Source: Akebia trifoliata (taxonomy: Eukaryota > Streptophyta > Magnoliopsida > Ranunculales > Lardizabalaceae). From it: 64,000 nucleotides of DNA. The notes below the pieces were generated by a model. The model was not told where the DNA came from, ran no database searches, and was given only the letters and a program-made list of their open reading frames with translations. The position numbers and the translations under genes are program-made. Positions 31,523-41,619 of this stretch are shown piece after piece. Positions within the stretch are counted from its first letter, which is position 1. Each line of letters starts with the position of its first letter. The stretch is from positions 6,861,595-6,925,594 of the forward strand of contig CM030706.1 in the NCBI GenBank assembly GCA_017979445.1. Reading direction: 5' to 3'.

Positions 31523-33105
31523 AGCTTCTCCCCCTGTCGACAAAGACCCGGTGGTGGAGTCATATATACTTCTTCCTCTAAATCACCATGGAGGAAGGCA
31601 TTGGTCACATCCATTTGATGTAATGGCCATTGTTTGGCGGCAGCAACAGCAAGAATACATCGAACAGTTGTTAACTTGGCAACAGGTGCAAATGTTTCAG
31701 TGTAATCCAAGCCTTCTTGTTGAGAAAATCCTTTGGCAACTAATCGTGCTTTGTAGCGTTCAATCGTGCCATTAGAATTGTATTTGATACGATATACCCA
31801 TTTGCTGCCAATGGGACGATGACCAGTAGGCAAAGGAACCAAAGACCATGTCTTTTGAGTAGTGAGGGCATCAAGTTCACGTTGCATGGCCTCTTGCCAT
31901 TTCGGATCTAATACAGCTTGAGCATATGAGGTTGGTTCGAGAACACTTGAAATAGCATTGACAAAGTGTTTATGATTAGAAGATAAAGAATCATATGAAA
32001 TGTAGTTACTTAAAGGGTATCGAGTACCTGACTTGGTTGAAGATTCCTGGTTGGAGATTGCATTTGATGGCATTGTACTCACCTGCCCACAATGAAAATC
32101 TTGAAGAAGGATGGATGGTTTTTTTGTGCGTTCACTTCTACGAAGAGTAGGTGCTGGGGATGAGACAGGAGAGGAGGAATTTTCTGTGGAAGTGGTCTCG
32201 GGTAATGGAAAAATATGGGGATTTATAAGAGAGGGTGACTCAGTGGTATATTCGGTTATCTGAGGTTGGAAAATGTTTGTAGCTGGTGAGGGTTCTGTGG
32301 TACAAAAAGGAAAATTTTCCTCACGAAAGATGACATCTCGACTTGTGAAAAATTGGTGAGTTTTGAGATCATATAAGCGGTAAGCTTTTTGACCAATGGG
32401 ATAGCCAACAAAGATGCATTTTCTAGCACGAGAATCAAATTTATTAGTAGGGTGCAGATTTGTTGCATAACAAAGACATCCAAAAACTCGCAAGTTAGAG
32501 TAAATGGGTGGCTTGTTATACAACATTTCATAGGGAGATTTGTGTTGTAGCACAGGGGTAGGAAGACGATTGATAAGGTAGGTGGCGGTAAGCAAACTCT
32601 CCCCCCAAAATTGCAATGGAAGATTAGCATCAATTCTTAAGGCCCTGCCAACATTTAAGAGATGTTGATGCTTTCGTTCAACTACACCGTTTTGTTGAGG
32701 TGTTGATGTACAAGAACTTTGAAATGATATGCCAAGATTGAAGAAATATGATTTCATGGATGTGAATTCTAAACCATTATCACTTCGAATACATTTAACT
32801 TGACAATTAAACTGAGTATTGACAAAAGAAATGAAGGTTTTTAATAACCCTTGTGTTTCAGACTTGAATTTCATTAGGAATGTCCAAGTGAATCTAGTGT
32901 AGTCGTCGACAATGGTTAAAAAATAATGTGCCCCTGTATGAGTTGCAGTATGAAGGGGTCCCCAAATATCACAATGAATAAGATCAAAAGATTGTAAAGT
33001 TTGAATAGTACTAGAAGGAAAAGATAGCCGTGTTTGCTTAGCCAAATGACAAGTTTCACAAGAATATTGAGACTTAAATACAAATGAAGGAATAACATGA
33101 CTCAA
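31396..33105 (-). pseudogene. copia-2 integrase and reverse transcriptase (proximal part)
   Basis: Shows the end of the zinc-binding HHCC region ([11 protein letters not shown]), the integrase core with [18 protein letters not shown] and RSDNGLEF, and the [15 protein letters not shown] glutamate region. It then has [33 protein letters not shown] and [18 protein letters not shown]. The frame ends inside the first copy of the duplicated RT segment and never reaches YVDD. The integrase DDE residues look intact. The frame is separated from gag-protease by a frameshift at ~33150-33165. Confidence 0.93.
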
Positions 33106-33134
33106 AAACTGTGAAGGTGCCTTGGAGGGATGTC

Positions 33135-34352
33135 CTAACCGCTGGTGCCATGGAATTTTTGGTGTGAATCCACATGATAAGTGATCGGTTTGGTAGGTGA
33201 TGTAGATTTTATTGGTGGCACAAAGTAGTACAAGCCATTAAGTTGCTTCCCCAAACCAATCATCTTCTTCGAAGTTAGGTCCTGCAATACACAAAAAGTA
33301 GGAAAGAAGTGAACAGAACAATTTAAGGTAGCTGTGAGTTGACTAACTGACAGTAAATTGACATGGAAAGATGGGGCACAAAGTATGTTTTTAACATGCA
33401 TGTGGTCTGAAAGTTGGATGGAACCTATGCCAGTTATGGTAGAGCAAGCACCATTGGGTAAGGTTACTTGAGAAGAGAGAGGAGAGGTGATTGAAACGGA
33501 TGTGGCTATGTGATTAGTGGCGCCACTATCAATGATCCAGTGACTCAAGGCTGTCTTTTGTGTAGTAAAGGAAGAACAGAAAGGGGTAGAAGTACCTGTA
33601 TAGTTTGCTTGGGCAGATTGTTTACCATTAAAAAAGGCTTTGATTTGAGCAAGTTCCTCAGAGGTGAATTGAGGTGTAGGTTCGATAGAGGGCTTGTGTG
33701 AGTCTGAAATTATTTCTGCACTGACTTGATGAGCAATGGTTTTTCTACTTCGATTGGGTGGCTGGACTTCTTTGCCATGAAGTTTGTGACCAACTGGAAA
33801 CCCATTGAGAAAGTAACATCGATCCACAGTGTGAGTAGTGCCTTCACAATAAGAGCAATGGAGAGGTTTTCGATTGCCTTGAGGCTTGAAATGAGCGGAT
33901 GACCGCTGTTTTTGTTGTCTTGAAGCCACAAGTTGTGACTCCTTGGAGTTTTCATAAGTATTGATACTCATGGCATGAATAAGATCACTGCTCTTTATTT
34001 CAGTGAGACCTCGCTGCTTTTCTTCTTCACATAGAAGTGAATATGCCTTTTTGACAGTTGGTAAAGGATGCATGAGCATAATCTGTCCTCTTACAGCAGA
34101 GTATGTCTCATTGAGTCCCATAAGAAATTGACCAAGCCGAATTCTTTCTTCCTTTTCTTTTAGATCTTTTTGTCCTCCACATGTGCATGTGATTGAGGGG
34201 CTGCAAGTGGTTAGCTCATCCCACAACATTTTCATCTTTGTATAATAAGAAAAAATGGATTCTTGATTTTGTTTCAATTCAACAATAGATCGTTGAGTTT
34301 GATAATGATGAGAAAAATCACCTTGAGAAATCGTTCTTGAAGATCTGTCCAA
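33135..34352 (-). pseudogene. copia-2 gag (C-terminal part), protease and start of integrase
   Basis: Covers the rest of the UBN2-type gag, then a CX2CX4HX4C zinc knuckle (CSYC..., with H and C at the expected spacing) and the aspartic protease HWIIDSGATNHIA with intact DSG. The LPNGACSTITGIGSIQLS to FHVNLLSVSQL region follows, then a stop reached after a one-base frame change just before the WHQRLGHPS motif. A separate frameshift at ~34324 cuts it off from the N-terminal gag. Confidence 0.92.
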
Positions 34353-34660
34353 ATTTCTGAGGGAGTTTCAGCATAGAGAACACTGTTTGTAAGGTCCTGA
34401 CTTAGAGAATTGAATATCCAAGAGAGTACCATATCGTTGCAACGCTGCCATAAAGAGTATTTGGGATCCTCTTCATCTGGAGTGATGATGGTTCCTTTGA
34501 TGAATCCCAATTTGTTTTTGGCACTAAGGCTGATCAACATCGATCGTTTCCACATAGCATAATTTGTTCCATCTAAGACCTTTGAAACAAGAATCATGCC
34601 GGGATGATCAGAAGGGTGAAGAAACAGAGGATCTGCTGAATCAATCACAGTTGTAGACAT
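34274..34660 (-). pseudogene. copia-2 gag, N-terminal part
   Basis: Starts MSTTVIDSADPLFLHPSDHPG, shows YAMWKRSMLISLSAKNKLGFI and IWTDLQERF (typical copia gag features), then leaves frame in a T run at ~34324. The ATG lies 58 bp inside the right LTR boundary, with the primer-binding site between, as expected. Confidence 0.92.
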
Positions 34661-34704
34661 GTTTAATCAGAGTATGCGGAAATTTACAGAAGCAATAAGA
34701 TCAT

Positions 34705-34717
34705 TGCTCTGATACCA
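34705..34717 (-). promoter_or_regulatory. copia-2 primer-binding site
   Basis: On the minus strand tggtatcagagca directly follows the 5' LTR end. It is complementary to the 3' end of initiator methionine tRNA, the usual plant copia primer. Confidence 0.93.
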
Positions 34718-34951
34718 TGACAAAATAAGAATTGAGAAAGCTGTGTTTTTGTTATTCTGTTTTTCTGTCAAAAGACTACAATATATACACATATATAAGA
34801 TCAAATCATGATCTGAACAGCAAGGAAAGAAAATAAAATCTAAACTAATTCCCTTGAATGAAGGGATTACAAATTCCTAAATATAAACAGTAAAGATTAT
34901 TTCCAAAATTATAGTTAACCAAATCTCAACAAATCTTAGCAAATCTTAACA
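34718..34951 (-). repeat. copia-2 5' LTR
   Basis: 234 bp, one mismatch to the 30007-30240 copy. Transcription of the element would start within this repeat on the minus strand; no TATA box is singled out. Confidence 0.96.
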
Positions 34952-35077
34952 TGCACTAGTACTACTTTTACCATTCTCTTTCAAGTAGTACTCATCTTCC
35001 TTGAATATCACATCCCTACTGATGAAACACTTTGAATATGCTTGTTTTGACCCCATAATTTATATCCTTTTACACCT

Positions 35078-35997
35078 TCAGGATAACCAACACTTTCTAG
35101 CTCTAGGTTCGAGCTTACCTTCTTTGGTATGTGCATAAGCCACACAACCAAATATCCTGAGATTATCATAACTTGGAGGATTACCTATCAAAATTTCTTT
35201 TGGAGTCTTAAAACCAATGGCTGCAGAAGGACATTTGTTAATTAAATACGCTGCTGTATTTACAACTTCCCCCCAAAATCGTTTTGGCATATTGGCACTA
35301 GATAGCATGCACTTTACACGTTCTAGCAGAGTTTTATTCATCCTCTCTGCTAGACCGTTTTGTTGAGAACCATACCTTCTTTGCTATAGAGCTCATCAAA
35401 CTCCATGTTTAAAAACTCTAATCCATTGTCTGTTCTGAGTTTCTTAACCTTCTTTCCTGTTTGCACTTCAACCATTTTCTTCCATGCTTTGAACCAACTG
35501 AAAGCCTCAGCTTTGAACCAACTAAATTTTACCCTTGTTGCTTTACCAAGAACACAATTCTCACAAAGCTCTAACTTGTCAACTTTATCACCACATAACA
35601 GATCTTGCTTTTGCAGCTCTTGCAATCCTTTCTCACTGACATGGCCAAGTCTACGATGCCACAGTTGTGATTTGGACAACTTTGCATGAGTTACTATTGC
35701 AGCAACTCCAATCACCGTGCTAGCTTGCAAGGTGTACAAACCATTGCTTTTCACTCCTTTCATTACTACCATGGATCCTTTGAAGACTTTAAGAACCCCA
35801 TCACCACTTTTGTAGATGTAACCATGATGATCTAACATGCCAAGTGAAATCAGATTTCTTTTCAGCTCTGGTATATGCTTTACTTCAGTCAACAATCTTT
35901 TAGTTCCATCATGTGTTTTTAGTCTCAAAGTCTCAAACAACATGGCTTGTTGTTTCCTAGCAACACCTTTCCTCATTAATTCCCTTATAAGTCTCAA
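35078..35997 (-). pseudogene. copia-1 pre-integrase and integrase (core deleted)
   Basis: The frame 35350-35997 contains HIPELKRNLISLGML, the LWHRRLGHVSEKGLQEL...CENCVLGK zinc-binding region and later LRTDNGLEFLN. The segment with the first catalytic aspartate is missing: the tract jumps from VKFSWFKAEAFSW to FKAWKKMVEVQTGKK, with FSWFKA repeated. A second frame, 35078-35341, has the ERVKCMLSSANMPKRFWGE and NLRIFGCVAYAH end of the integrase. Deletion plus frameshift make the integrase inactive. Confidence 0.9.
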
Positions 35998-36172
35998 ACC
36001 AGTCTTTGTTGGGTGTCATGTGAAATGAACACCTAGAATCAAGTATCCACTGCTTATCATACTTGTCCGTGGCCATAACAAGAACATCTGCACTCTCATA
36101 ACCATTCTCAACTGTGGCATTTACTTGTTCAACTTCTTTATCCTTTTCAGCCTTCTTACGTTTCAGACACAA
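35957..36172 (-). pseudogene. copia-1 zinc knuckle/protease fragment with altered active site
   Basis: The segment around 36160-36210 encodes a zinc knuckle (CYFC, then GHIRRLC). It is followed by QWILDSRCSFHMTP, where the retropepsin signature should read D-S/T-G; here the glycine codon is arginine. A frame change follows. With other breaks, this indicates loss of protease function. Confidence 0.85.
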
Positions 36173-36283
36173 TCTTCTAATATGACCTTCTTCATGACAG
36201 AAATAACATTTTATTTTCTTAGGACCCTTGGACTTTGATCTGGATTTGCCCCTACCCTTAAATTCCCTTCTATCAGATCTTCT

Positions 36284-36892
36284 TCACACCACCAGCCCTT
36301 CACCAGTTTGCTCCTTTAGCTCATTCTTTCTTTGCAGTTTCTTGGAACTAAGAGCTCCTACAACATCATCTAGAGTAATAGTTTCCCTGCCATGTTTGAG
36401 TATAGCCACAAAAGTTTCATATGATTTTGGCAATGATTGTAACAACACCAGAGCCTTAACCTCATCATCATATTCCACCTGAATATTTTCAAGATCTAGA
36501 CACAACTTATTAAACTCATCAATGTGATCTTGTAAATCCTTACCATCGGGCATCTTAAAAGTGAAGAATTTAGCCTTGAGATATAAACGGTTTGAGAGAG
36601 TCGTGGTCATATACAAACTTTCAAGCTTAAGCCATACCTCAGCTGCTGTTTTCATTTTTGTCACCTCCCTCAAAACTTTGTCACTCAAGCTTAAAATAAG
36701 TGTGTTGTATGCTTTCTTCATTATCTCTTTCTTCTTTTCATTCGAGTAAGTTGTTGGCATTTTGGCCTCTCCTTGCAAAGCCTCATCAAGCCCGAGATTG
36801 CCTAACAATGCCAGCATCTTCATCTTCCACAGAGAGAAGTTGTTTGACCCATCAAACTTCTCTATTTCCTATTTTGAAGTTGCAGTAGCCAT
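36284..36892 (-). pseudogene. copia-1 gag with early stop codon
   Basis: The ATG at 36892 begins MATATSK, followed by an in-frame TAG (36869-36871). The frame then continues through EIEKFDGSNNFSLWKMKMLALLGN, EVWLKLESLYMTTTLSNRLYLK and MPDGKDLQDHIDEFNKL to SLPKSYETFV, a UBN2-type copia gag. A second stop at ~36282 precedes the zinc knuckle. Confidence 0.9.
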
Positions 36893-36958
36893 ACACACCT
36901 TTCCTCGAGCACCTTATAATCTCCCTGAGCTAGACAGATCTGTGAGCCACAACCTTAC

Positions 36959-36970
36959 TCTAATACCAAT
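36959..36970 (-). promoter_or_regulatory. copia-1 primer-binding site
   Basis: Minus-strand TTGGTATTAGAG follows the 5' LTR after one or two bases. It resembles the initiator-Met primer site (TGGTATCAGAG) with one change. Confidence 0.8.
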
Positions 36971-36971
36971 T

Positions 36972-37558
36972 TGTAGTGAAACTACACACAAGAACAAAAT
37001 GCACAGAACCTAATAGAAGCAGTAGCTACAGCAATCAACAAGCAGTAGTAGAAATTTATAAACAAGAACAGAACAGAAAATAACTGTAACAGGAAGGATT
37101 TATACTGGTTTAGAATGCAATGAACATTCCTACATCCAGTTTCGGCTTGGCCATTCAAATCCACTATTTGCAATGAGAGTTACAGAATACAAGGTATAAA
37201 ACTCAGAGAATACACCAGAGAAAATACATTCAGCTCACACACTCAAGGTCCAACAATGGCACCCTTTTACATTGATATTTTTACTTTCTCACTTTTCTCT
37301 CTATATGAACACACATTTTTTCCCTCTCTCTTTTTGCTACCTCAATCCTCCTTGGATCCAGCAATATATTCCTTTTCCATCACAATGTTTTGCAGTACAG
37401 TTTGTTATCTTCAATTCAATAGAAAAACAGCAAGTGTCATCTATACACAAGGGCAAGGAATAAAACATTCTTGCCAAGCTAGATTAGTGACAAACCAAAT
37501 CAGCTACCAGGTGAGACAAACCAGTCAGCACCTAAAGATTTTGGATCACTATAACACA
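36972..37558 (-). repeat. copia-1 5' LTR
   Basis: 587 bp, about 5% different from the 3' LTR by hand comparison, plus one small indel near 37264. Ends ...CTATAACACA before the CATGT duplication. Confidence 0.93.
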
Positions 37559-39124
37559 CATGTGAACATATAACTCTTTGATTGACGTGTATGTTCTCTA
37601 AGGCTCTTGTCCGATGATAAACTCATAGAAGATGTCTATAACTTCGCTTGGATCTAGATATTTATCAATGAAACACCAAGTTTCACTAGATGTCACTTTT
37701 AATTCTTTAATAATCCCAAGTGCACAACATATGTCCAATTGAAATTGCGATTGAGAAGCTCCATCCATAGATTTCTTAAACGATGGTGAATAACTTTTTT
37801 TAACCGTGGGTTTAATGAATCTCGTATGAAACCAATGGCATGCATTGTCCTTGTTCATCCACAATTCTTTTGCTGTTGCACATCTCCTCTTACAATCCGT
37901 GTCTTTGGCATTCACTTTCTCGTCAACGAAACAAATGATTTCGAAGGCTTCATCTAAGCTTTGAACTAGAGAGGAAATAAGGGTATTTGGTAGAGCAACG
38001 ATAGCAACTCTTGCAATGATTACCAATAAAAGACAAGAGAATTTGTTCTCATGTGAACTGGACATGGTATTGGTAGTTTAGTCTTCAGATGGAGTAGTTT
38101 GGGAAAGTAATTGGATTAGATGAATGGGAGAATCCTTTTCATGTTTCTCCATCAATCTCTTTAATTCTTTTTCACCATTTCCTTGTATCTACTCTTGCAC
38201 ATCCGTACAGACTATTTCATTGTTTCTTTGTTTACCAAAACAAACTTTAGATATTGCCATCAAACACATCATTAACACCAAAGATAAGAGACAACCCAAG
38301 AGAAACAATGTCATTACCAATATGTGTAATATCCACAGGCCATTCGTTGCAATCGTTTATAAGATAAACATGAGGCTCATTCTAGAGATTTTGAAGAATG
38401 CCAGATTGCGGAGCTTTATCAAAGACGATGAAACCCAGGAAGAAGGGAAGAAGAAAACATTAGAATATTCAATTTCTGCAAAGGTTTTGAATTCAAACCA
38501 CCATCTCAATACACTTACTATACTTCCTATTAGGACAGTGAAAATTTGAGTTGAAATCACCATTCACGTTGAGCATTTACAAGTAGAAATTCCACATTGA
38601 AACTCCACTTCCTTAAGAAAAAGCGATTGAAATGCGGCTTGTGAGAGAACCAGTGTGCAAAGTGTGGACAACATGCCCATACCGATCCAAACTATGTTAT
38701 CGTCGAGTTCCATCTTAACTTTCTTTTTATAGTGGGATACATAAAACAATTTCAATCTATGTACCATATTCTTACTCTCTGAATTTCAAGAGTCACTCTT
38801 TTTAAGTTGATCATCAGTGTTAGAATATGAGGAAATATCAAGAGTGTGATTTAGTTTGAACAAAGACCACAAAACTCTTTTTTTTTGGAAGATTAACTGG
38901 GTTAAGGCCGTACCCAAACCAGCTACAACCTTAGGAACCGCGAACCACTACGATCCTTATCAAGGAATAACAATAGTAGCATGCAGGACATAATTATTAC
39001 ATATTCTACAAGGAATGAAAAGATCACACCAGTGAAAATCTGTATACAAACATTGATAATCACAGTTATTATGAAAATGCTCAAGGAGAGGATATTGGAA
39101 AAACACTCAGAACCACTCTGAGTT
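37559..39124 (-). pseudogene. Membrane-protein gene copy 2, middle part (5' truncated)
   Basis: It continues the gene interrupted at 27533 and aligns with both intact copies over roughly 500 codons. It contains in-frame stops at 38078-38080 (serine codon to TAA region) and at 38189-38191 (tryptophan to TAG in the EWIQ motif). There is also an 80-bp unrelated insertion at ~38876-38952. At ~39124 homology stops inside codon ~110 of the protein, so the start codon, first helices and promoter are gone. The best open stretch is 37598-38065. Confidence 0.93.
38876..38952 (-). other. Short foreign insertion with A-tail (minus) in the pseudogene
   Basis: Absent from both intact genes. On the minus strand it ends in a run of nine A, which suggests a truncated SINE or LINE-type retroposon. 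No target duplication can be recognised, so the class is uncertain. Confidence 0.4.
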
Positions 39125-41243
39125 ATATCTAAAGGGAAAAACCAGCCAAAATGAGATAATTGATTCCGCTGCATTATATATAAAATCTGACATTATTTTT
39201 GTGAGACAAGACTGACTTAAAGCATCTTCAGTTGAATTCTCATAACAAACTACTTGTTCATTGGATGATCTAACTTCATTTCAACGAAACATAAATGACA
39301 GTTGAGAAGCAAAATTGAAGATAAGTTAAAGATGAGGAGGTTTCCACAACCGATATCAAAGGTAATTAGTTCATAAACCTATTGAGGGCTATCCTAGAAA
39401 TCTGACCATGGTTAGCAATTTGGTTTACGGCAAAAGTATGGTACAGGAATAAATCAGGTACAATTTGGAAAAGTCATCTAATAGTTTGTTGAAAAATTCA
39501 GCAAAAATTGGAGAATGACAGAAATAGTTTGGGTATAATTTGAGCTTAGCACTCCATAAAATGTAAAATTTCGGCTATACATATCAATAAATGTATCCTA
39601 TTACCTTTTATGTTAATCTTTATTCAATAAACCGAATAAGACACGCAAATAGATCAAATCAACAATTCAAGCAACCAAAATAAAATTAAAAACATCCAAA
39701 TCCAAAATAAAACAGGTCCACAATTCACATCCATCACATGATATATATAAATTTAAAATTTCAGAATATAATTCTGATTTTCCTACTAACCAATACAAAT
39801 AAAGTATAAAATAAAATAAGACAAATCTACTAATCAAGTTACCAAACTCTGAAATTAAGACATCCAAAATAGAAAAGGTCCATTATCTAGACCCAAATAA
39901 TTCGTGAAAAATATTATCTTCACAATTACTTGTAGTAGCTTCATCTCTTTTTTTCAAACTCCTCTGGAGCACATCTACTTTTACAACTAATCTTCATTTT
40001 TAAGTTCATTCTTACGTAAATCAAATCTTCTAGAAAATCTAGTGTCAATTTACTTTTCTTATAATTTCAATCATATGCAAATAAATGACATGGTTGACTC
40101 AGGATATCTACCACAATCCTATGTACTACAATAATTGGTCCACCATTTTGTGACTACATACCTAAATGTAAGTAAAAAAGATTCACACATATTCTTATAT
40201 ATTAAAAAATGAGTTACAAATAAATATTAAATACATATGAGGATAAATAGTTTTCATCAAATTTCTTGTTAGGATAGTAAAAATATTTGAAAATGACTAT
40301 TGTACTCAATTATTTGCATTCCAAAGGTCTAATGATCTCCATTTGTACTAAATATTTTTTTATACAATAAAGAATAACCCCTTTCTAATTTCTAGGTCAT
40401 CATATCCAATCTTTCCACTTGAAATTAGAAATGGGTTTAGATGGGTAAAAATCACATAAATTCAATGAATTATATTTACATATCCTCTAAATTAAATAAT
40501 TCATATAATTTATAATTTTATATACCTTACTTAATCATTATTATTTCAATATTTTAATGTCTCTTTTGCCCTTCCATTATTTCATATAAATACCTTGTAG
40601 TTAATCATTTAACATAGCTAGACGAACTACTTTCAATCTAAAAAGTAACTCATTGAATTATATTTATATTTTTTTATGCCATCTTAGAAGCTGAATACTT
40701 TATACTTCTCTATTTAGATGAGGCTACAAAACTCATTTTCAAATAATTATTAGTTATATGCGTCTCTGTCTATAGCTCTCTCGCATTCATCTCTGTCTCT
40801 CTCTCTCAAATCTGTGGATCACACACCCTCTCTCTCTCTCTCTCTCTCGTAATCATCTATGTCTGTCGCTCTCTCGCTCTCTCGCTCTAACTCTCTCTCA
40901 AATTCTCTCAATGTCTTTGTCTTCATATTTGTCTCTCGCATGCACTCTCTCTCCACAGCATCCAAGATCTAGGGTTTGTGAACTAGCTCCCAGATGCATC
41001 TCAAATCTACGAATCTTAAGCTGAAATCAGATCAAGGGTTTGCGCACTCGGATTGGTTTTAAGGTCTGGTTTGCTTATTTCTCTATCGAAGGAGCTTTAT
41101 ATCTGGTTTGATTGTTTTCAATTAGTGAAAAGGGATAGAATCGCACTTTAGTATTTGGGGCTTTGTTATAGTTTTCATGTTTTTTTTTTCTTGGATTACT
41201 GTTAAGATGGCTAAAGTATTGATATAAAATCGCACTTTAGTAT
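39125..41243. other. Foreign DNA replacing the 5' end of gene copy 2; CT-rich leader-like tract
   Basis: No match to any array block. AT-rich without a gene from 39125 to ~40740. From ~40770 to 40960 there are long CT/TCTC runs followed by 'atctagggtttgtg', and then sequence that looks like a plant 5' UTR and first-intron start on the plus strand (tttaag|gtctgg near 41060). It may be the promoter/leader part of a captured gene. A ~93-bp imperfect tandem duplication ('gata..aatcgcactttagtat', 41129 and 41222) lies at the gypsy insertion site. Confidence 0.45.
40781..40905. repeat. CT/TC microsatellite-rich tract
   Basis: Runs of ctctct and tctcgc interrupted by short words. Polypyrimidine tracts of this kind are common in plant 5' UTRs, but no transcript is demonstrated. 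Confidence 0.8.
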
Positions 41244-41619
41244 TGATAAGGTCCCAATCAAGGCTGATAACAACAAAATAAACTATTCTCTTTGGGTGAG
41301 AATTAAACCACAATTGTTGAATGAATATTTTTTTCTTTTATTACTGCACTTCACTGGAACTTAAATAAAACAAAGTTTAACAACTTCTCCTAAACTTACG
41401 ACCAACAAATGCAAAATAATAGCTAACAAATGCCAACAACTTTTTCCTATTCCTAAGCATATGAAATTGGAACTAAATTAGTAACAGAATTGAATCGGCT
41501 CTACTAGAAACAGAATTGAATCAACAGCTCCACTAGTAACAGAATTGAATCAGTTCCACTATGTTGCGTATTTTGGATTTGGCTTAGGAAGACGATAGGA
41601 ACGACGTGGCTGTTTATCA
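41244..41619 (-). repeat. Chromovirus 3' LTR
   Basis: 376 bp. The last ~60 bp (41559-41619) also encode the C-terminal end of the polyprotein on the minus strand, so the coding region overlaps the LTR. Confidence 0.95.

Larger units (their letters stand above)
30007..34951 (-). mobile_element. Inner Ty1/copia retrotransposon (copia-2), nested in copia-1
   Basis: 4,945 bp, bounded by 234-bp LTRs (30007-30240 and 34718-34951) and the 5-bp duplication TGCAC (30002-30006 and 34952-34956). The LTRs differ at a single position (A/G at base 28), so the insertion is recent. The tRNA-iMet primer site tggtatcagagcaatg (minus) adjoins the right LTR, and a TTGAGGGGGAG polypurine tract adjoins the left. 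RT motifs and small size suggest the Ale/Retrofit lineage (tentative). Despite its youth the coding region has two frameshifts and a complex rearrangement, so it is non-autonomous. Confidence 0.97.
27534..37558 (-). mobile_element. Outer Ty1/copia retrotransposon (copia-1), split by a nested copia element
   Basis: Bounded by LTRs at 27534-28116 and 36972-37558 and by the 5-bp duplication CATGT. The total is 10,025 bp, or about 5.1 kb without the nested insertion and its duplication. The minus-strand order is gag, protease, integrase, reverse transcriptase, RNase H, the copia order. The lineage looks Tork/Tnt1-like (RT region with ILGMEIKR), a tentative call. The LTRs differ at roughly 30 of ~580 positions, so it is clearly older than the inner element. 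Every coding domain is damaged, so it is dead. Confidence 0.95.

Noticed and set aside
41122..41313. Open frame beginning with the same ~22 residues as the region upstream of gypsy gag (46013-46106)
   Set aside because: The shared residues are translated LTR sequence; both are LTR read-through artefacts.
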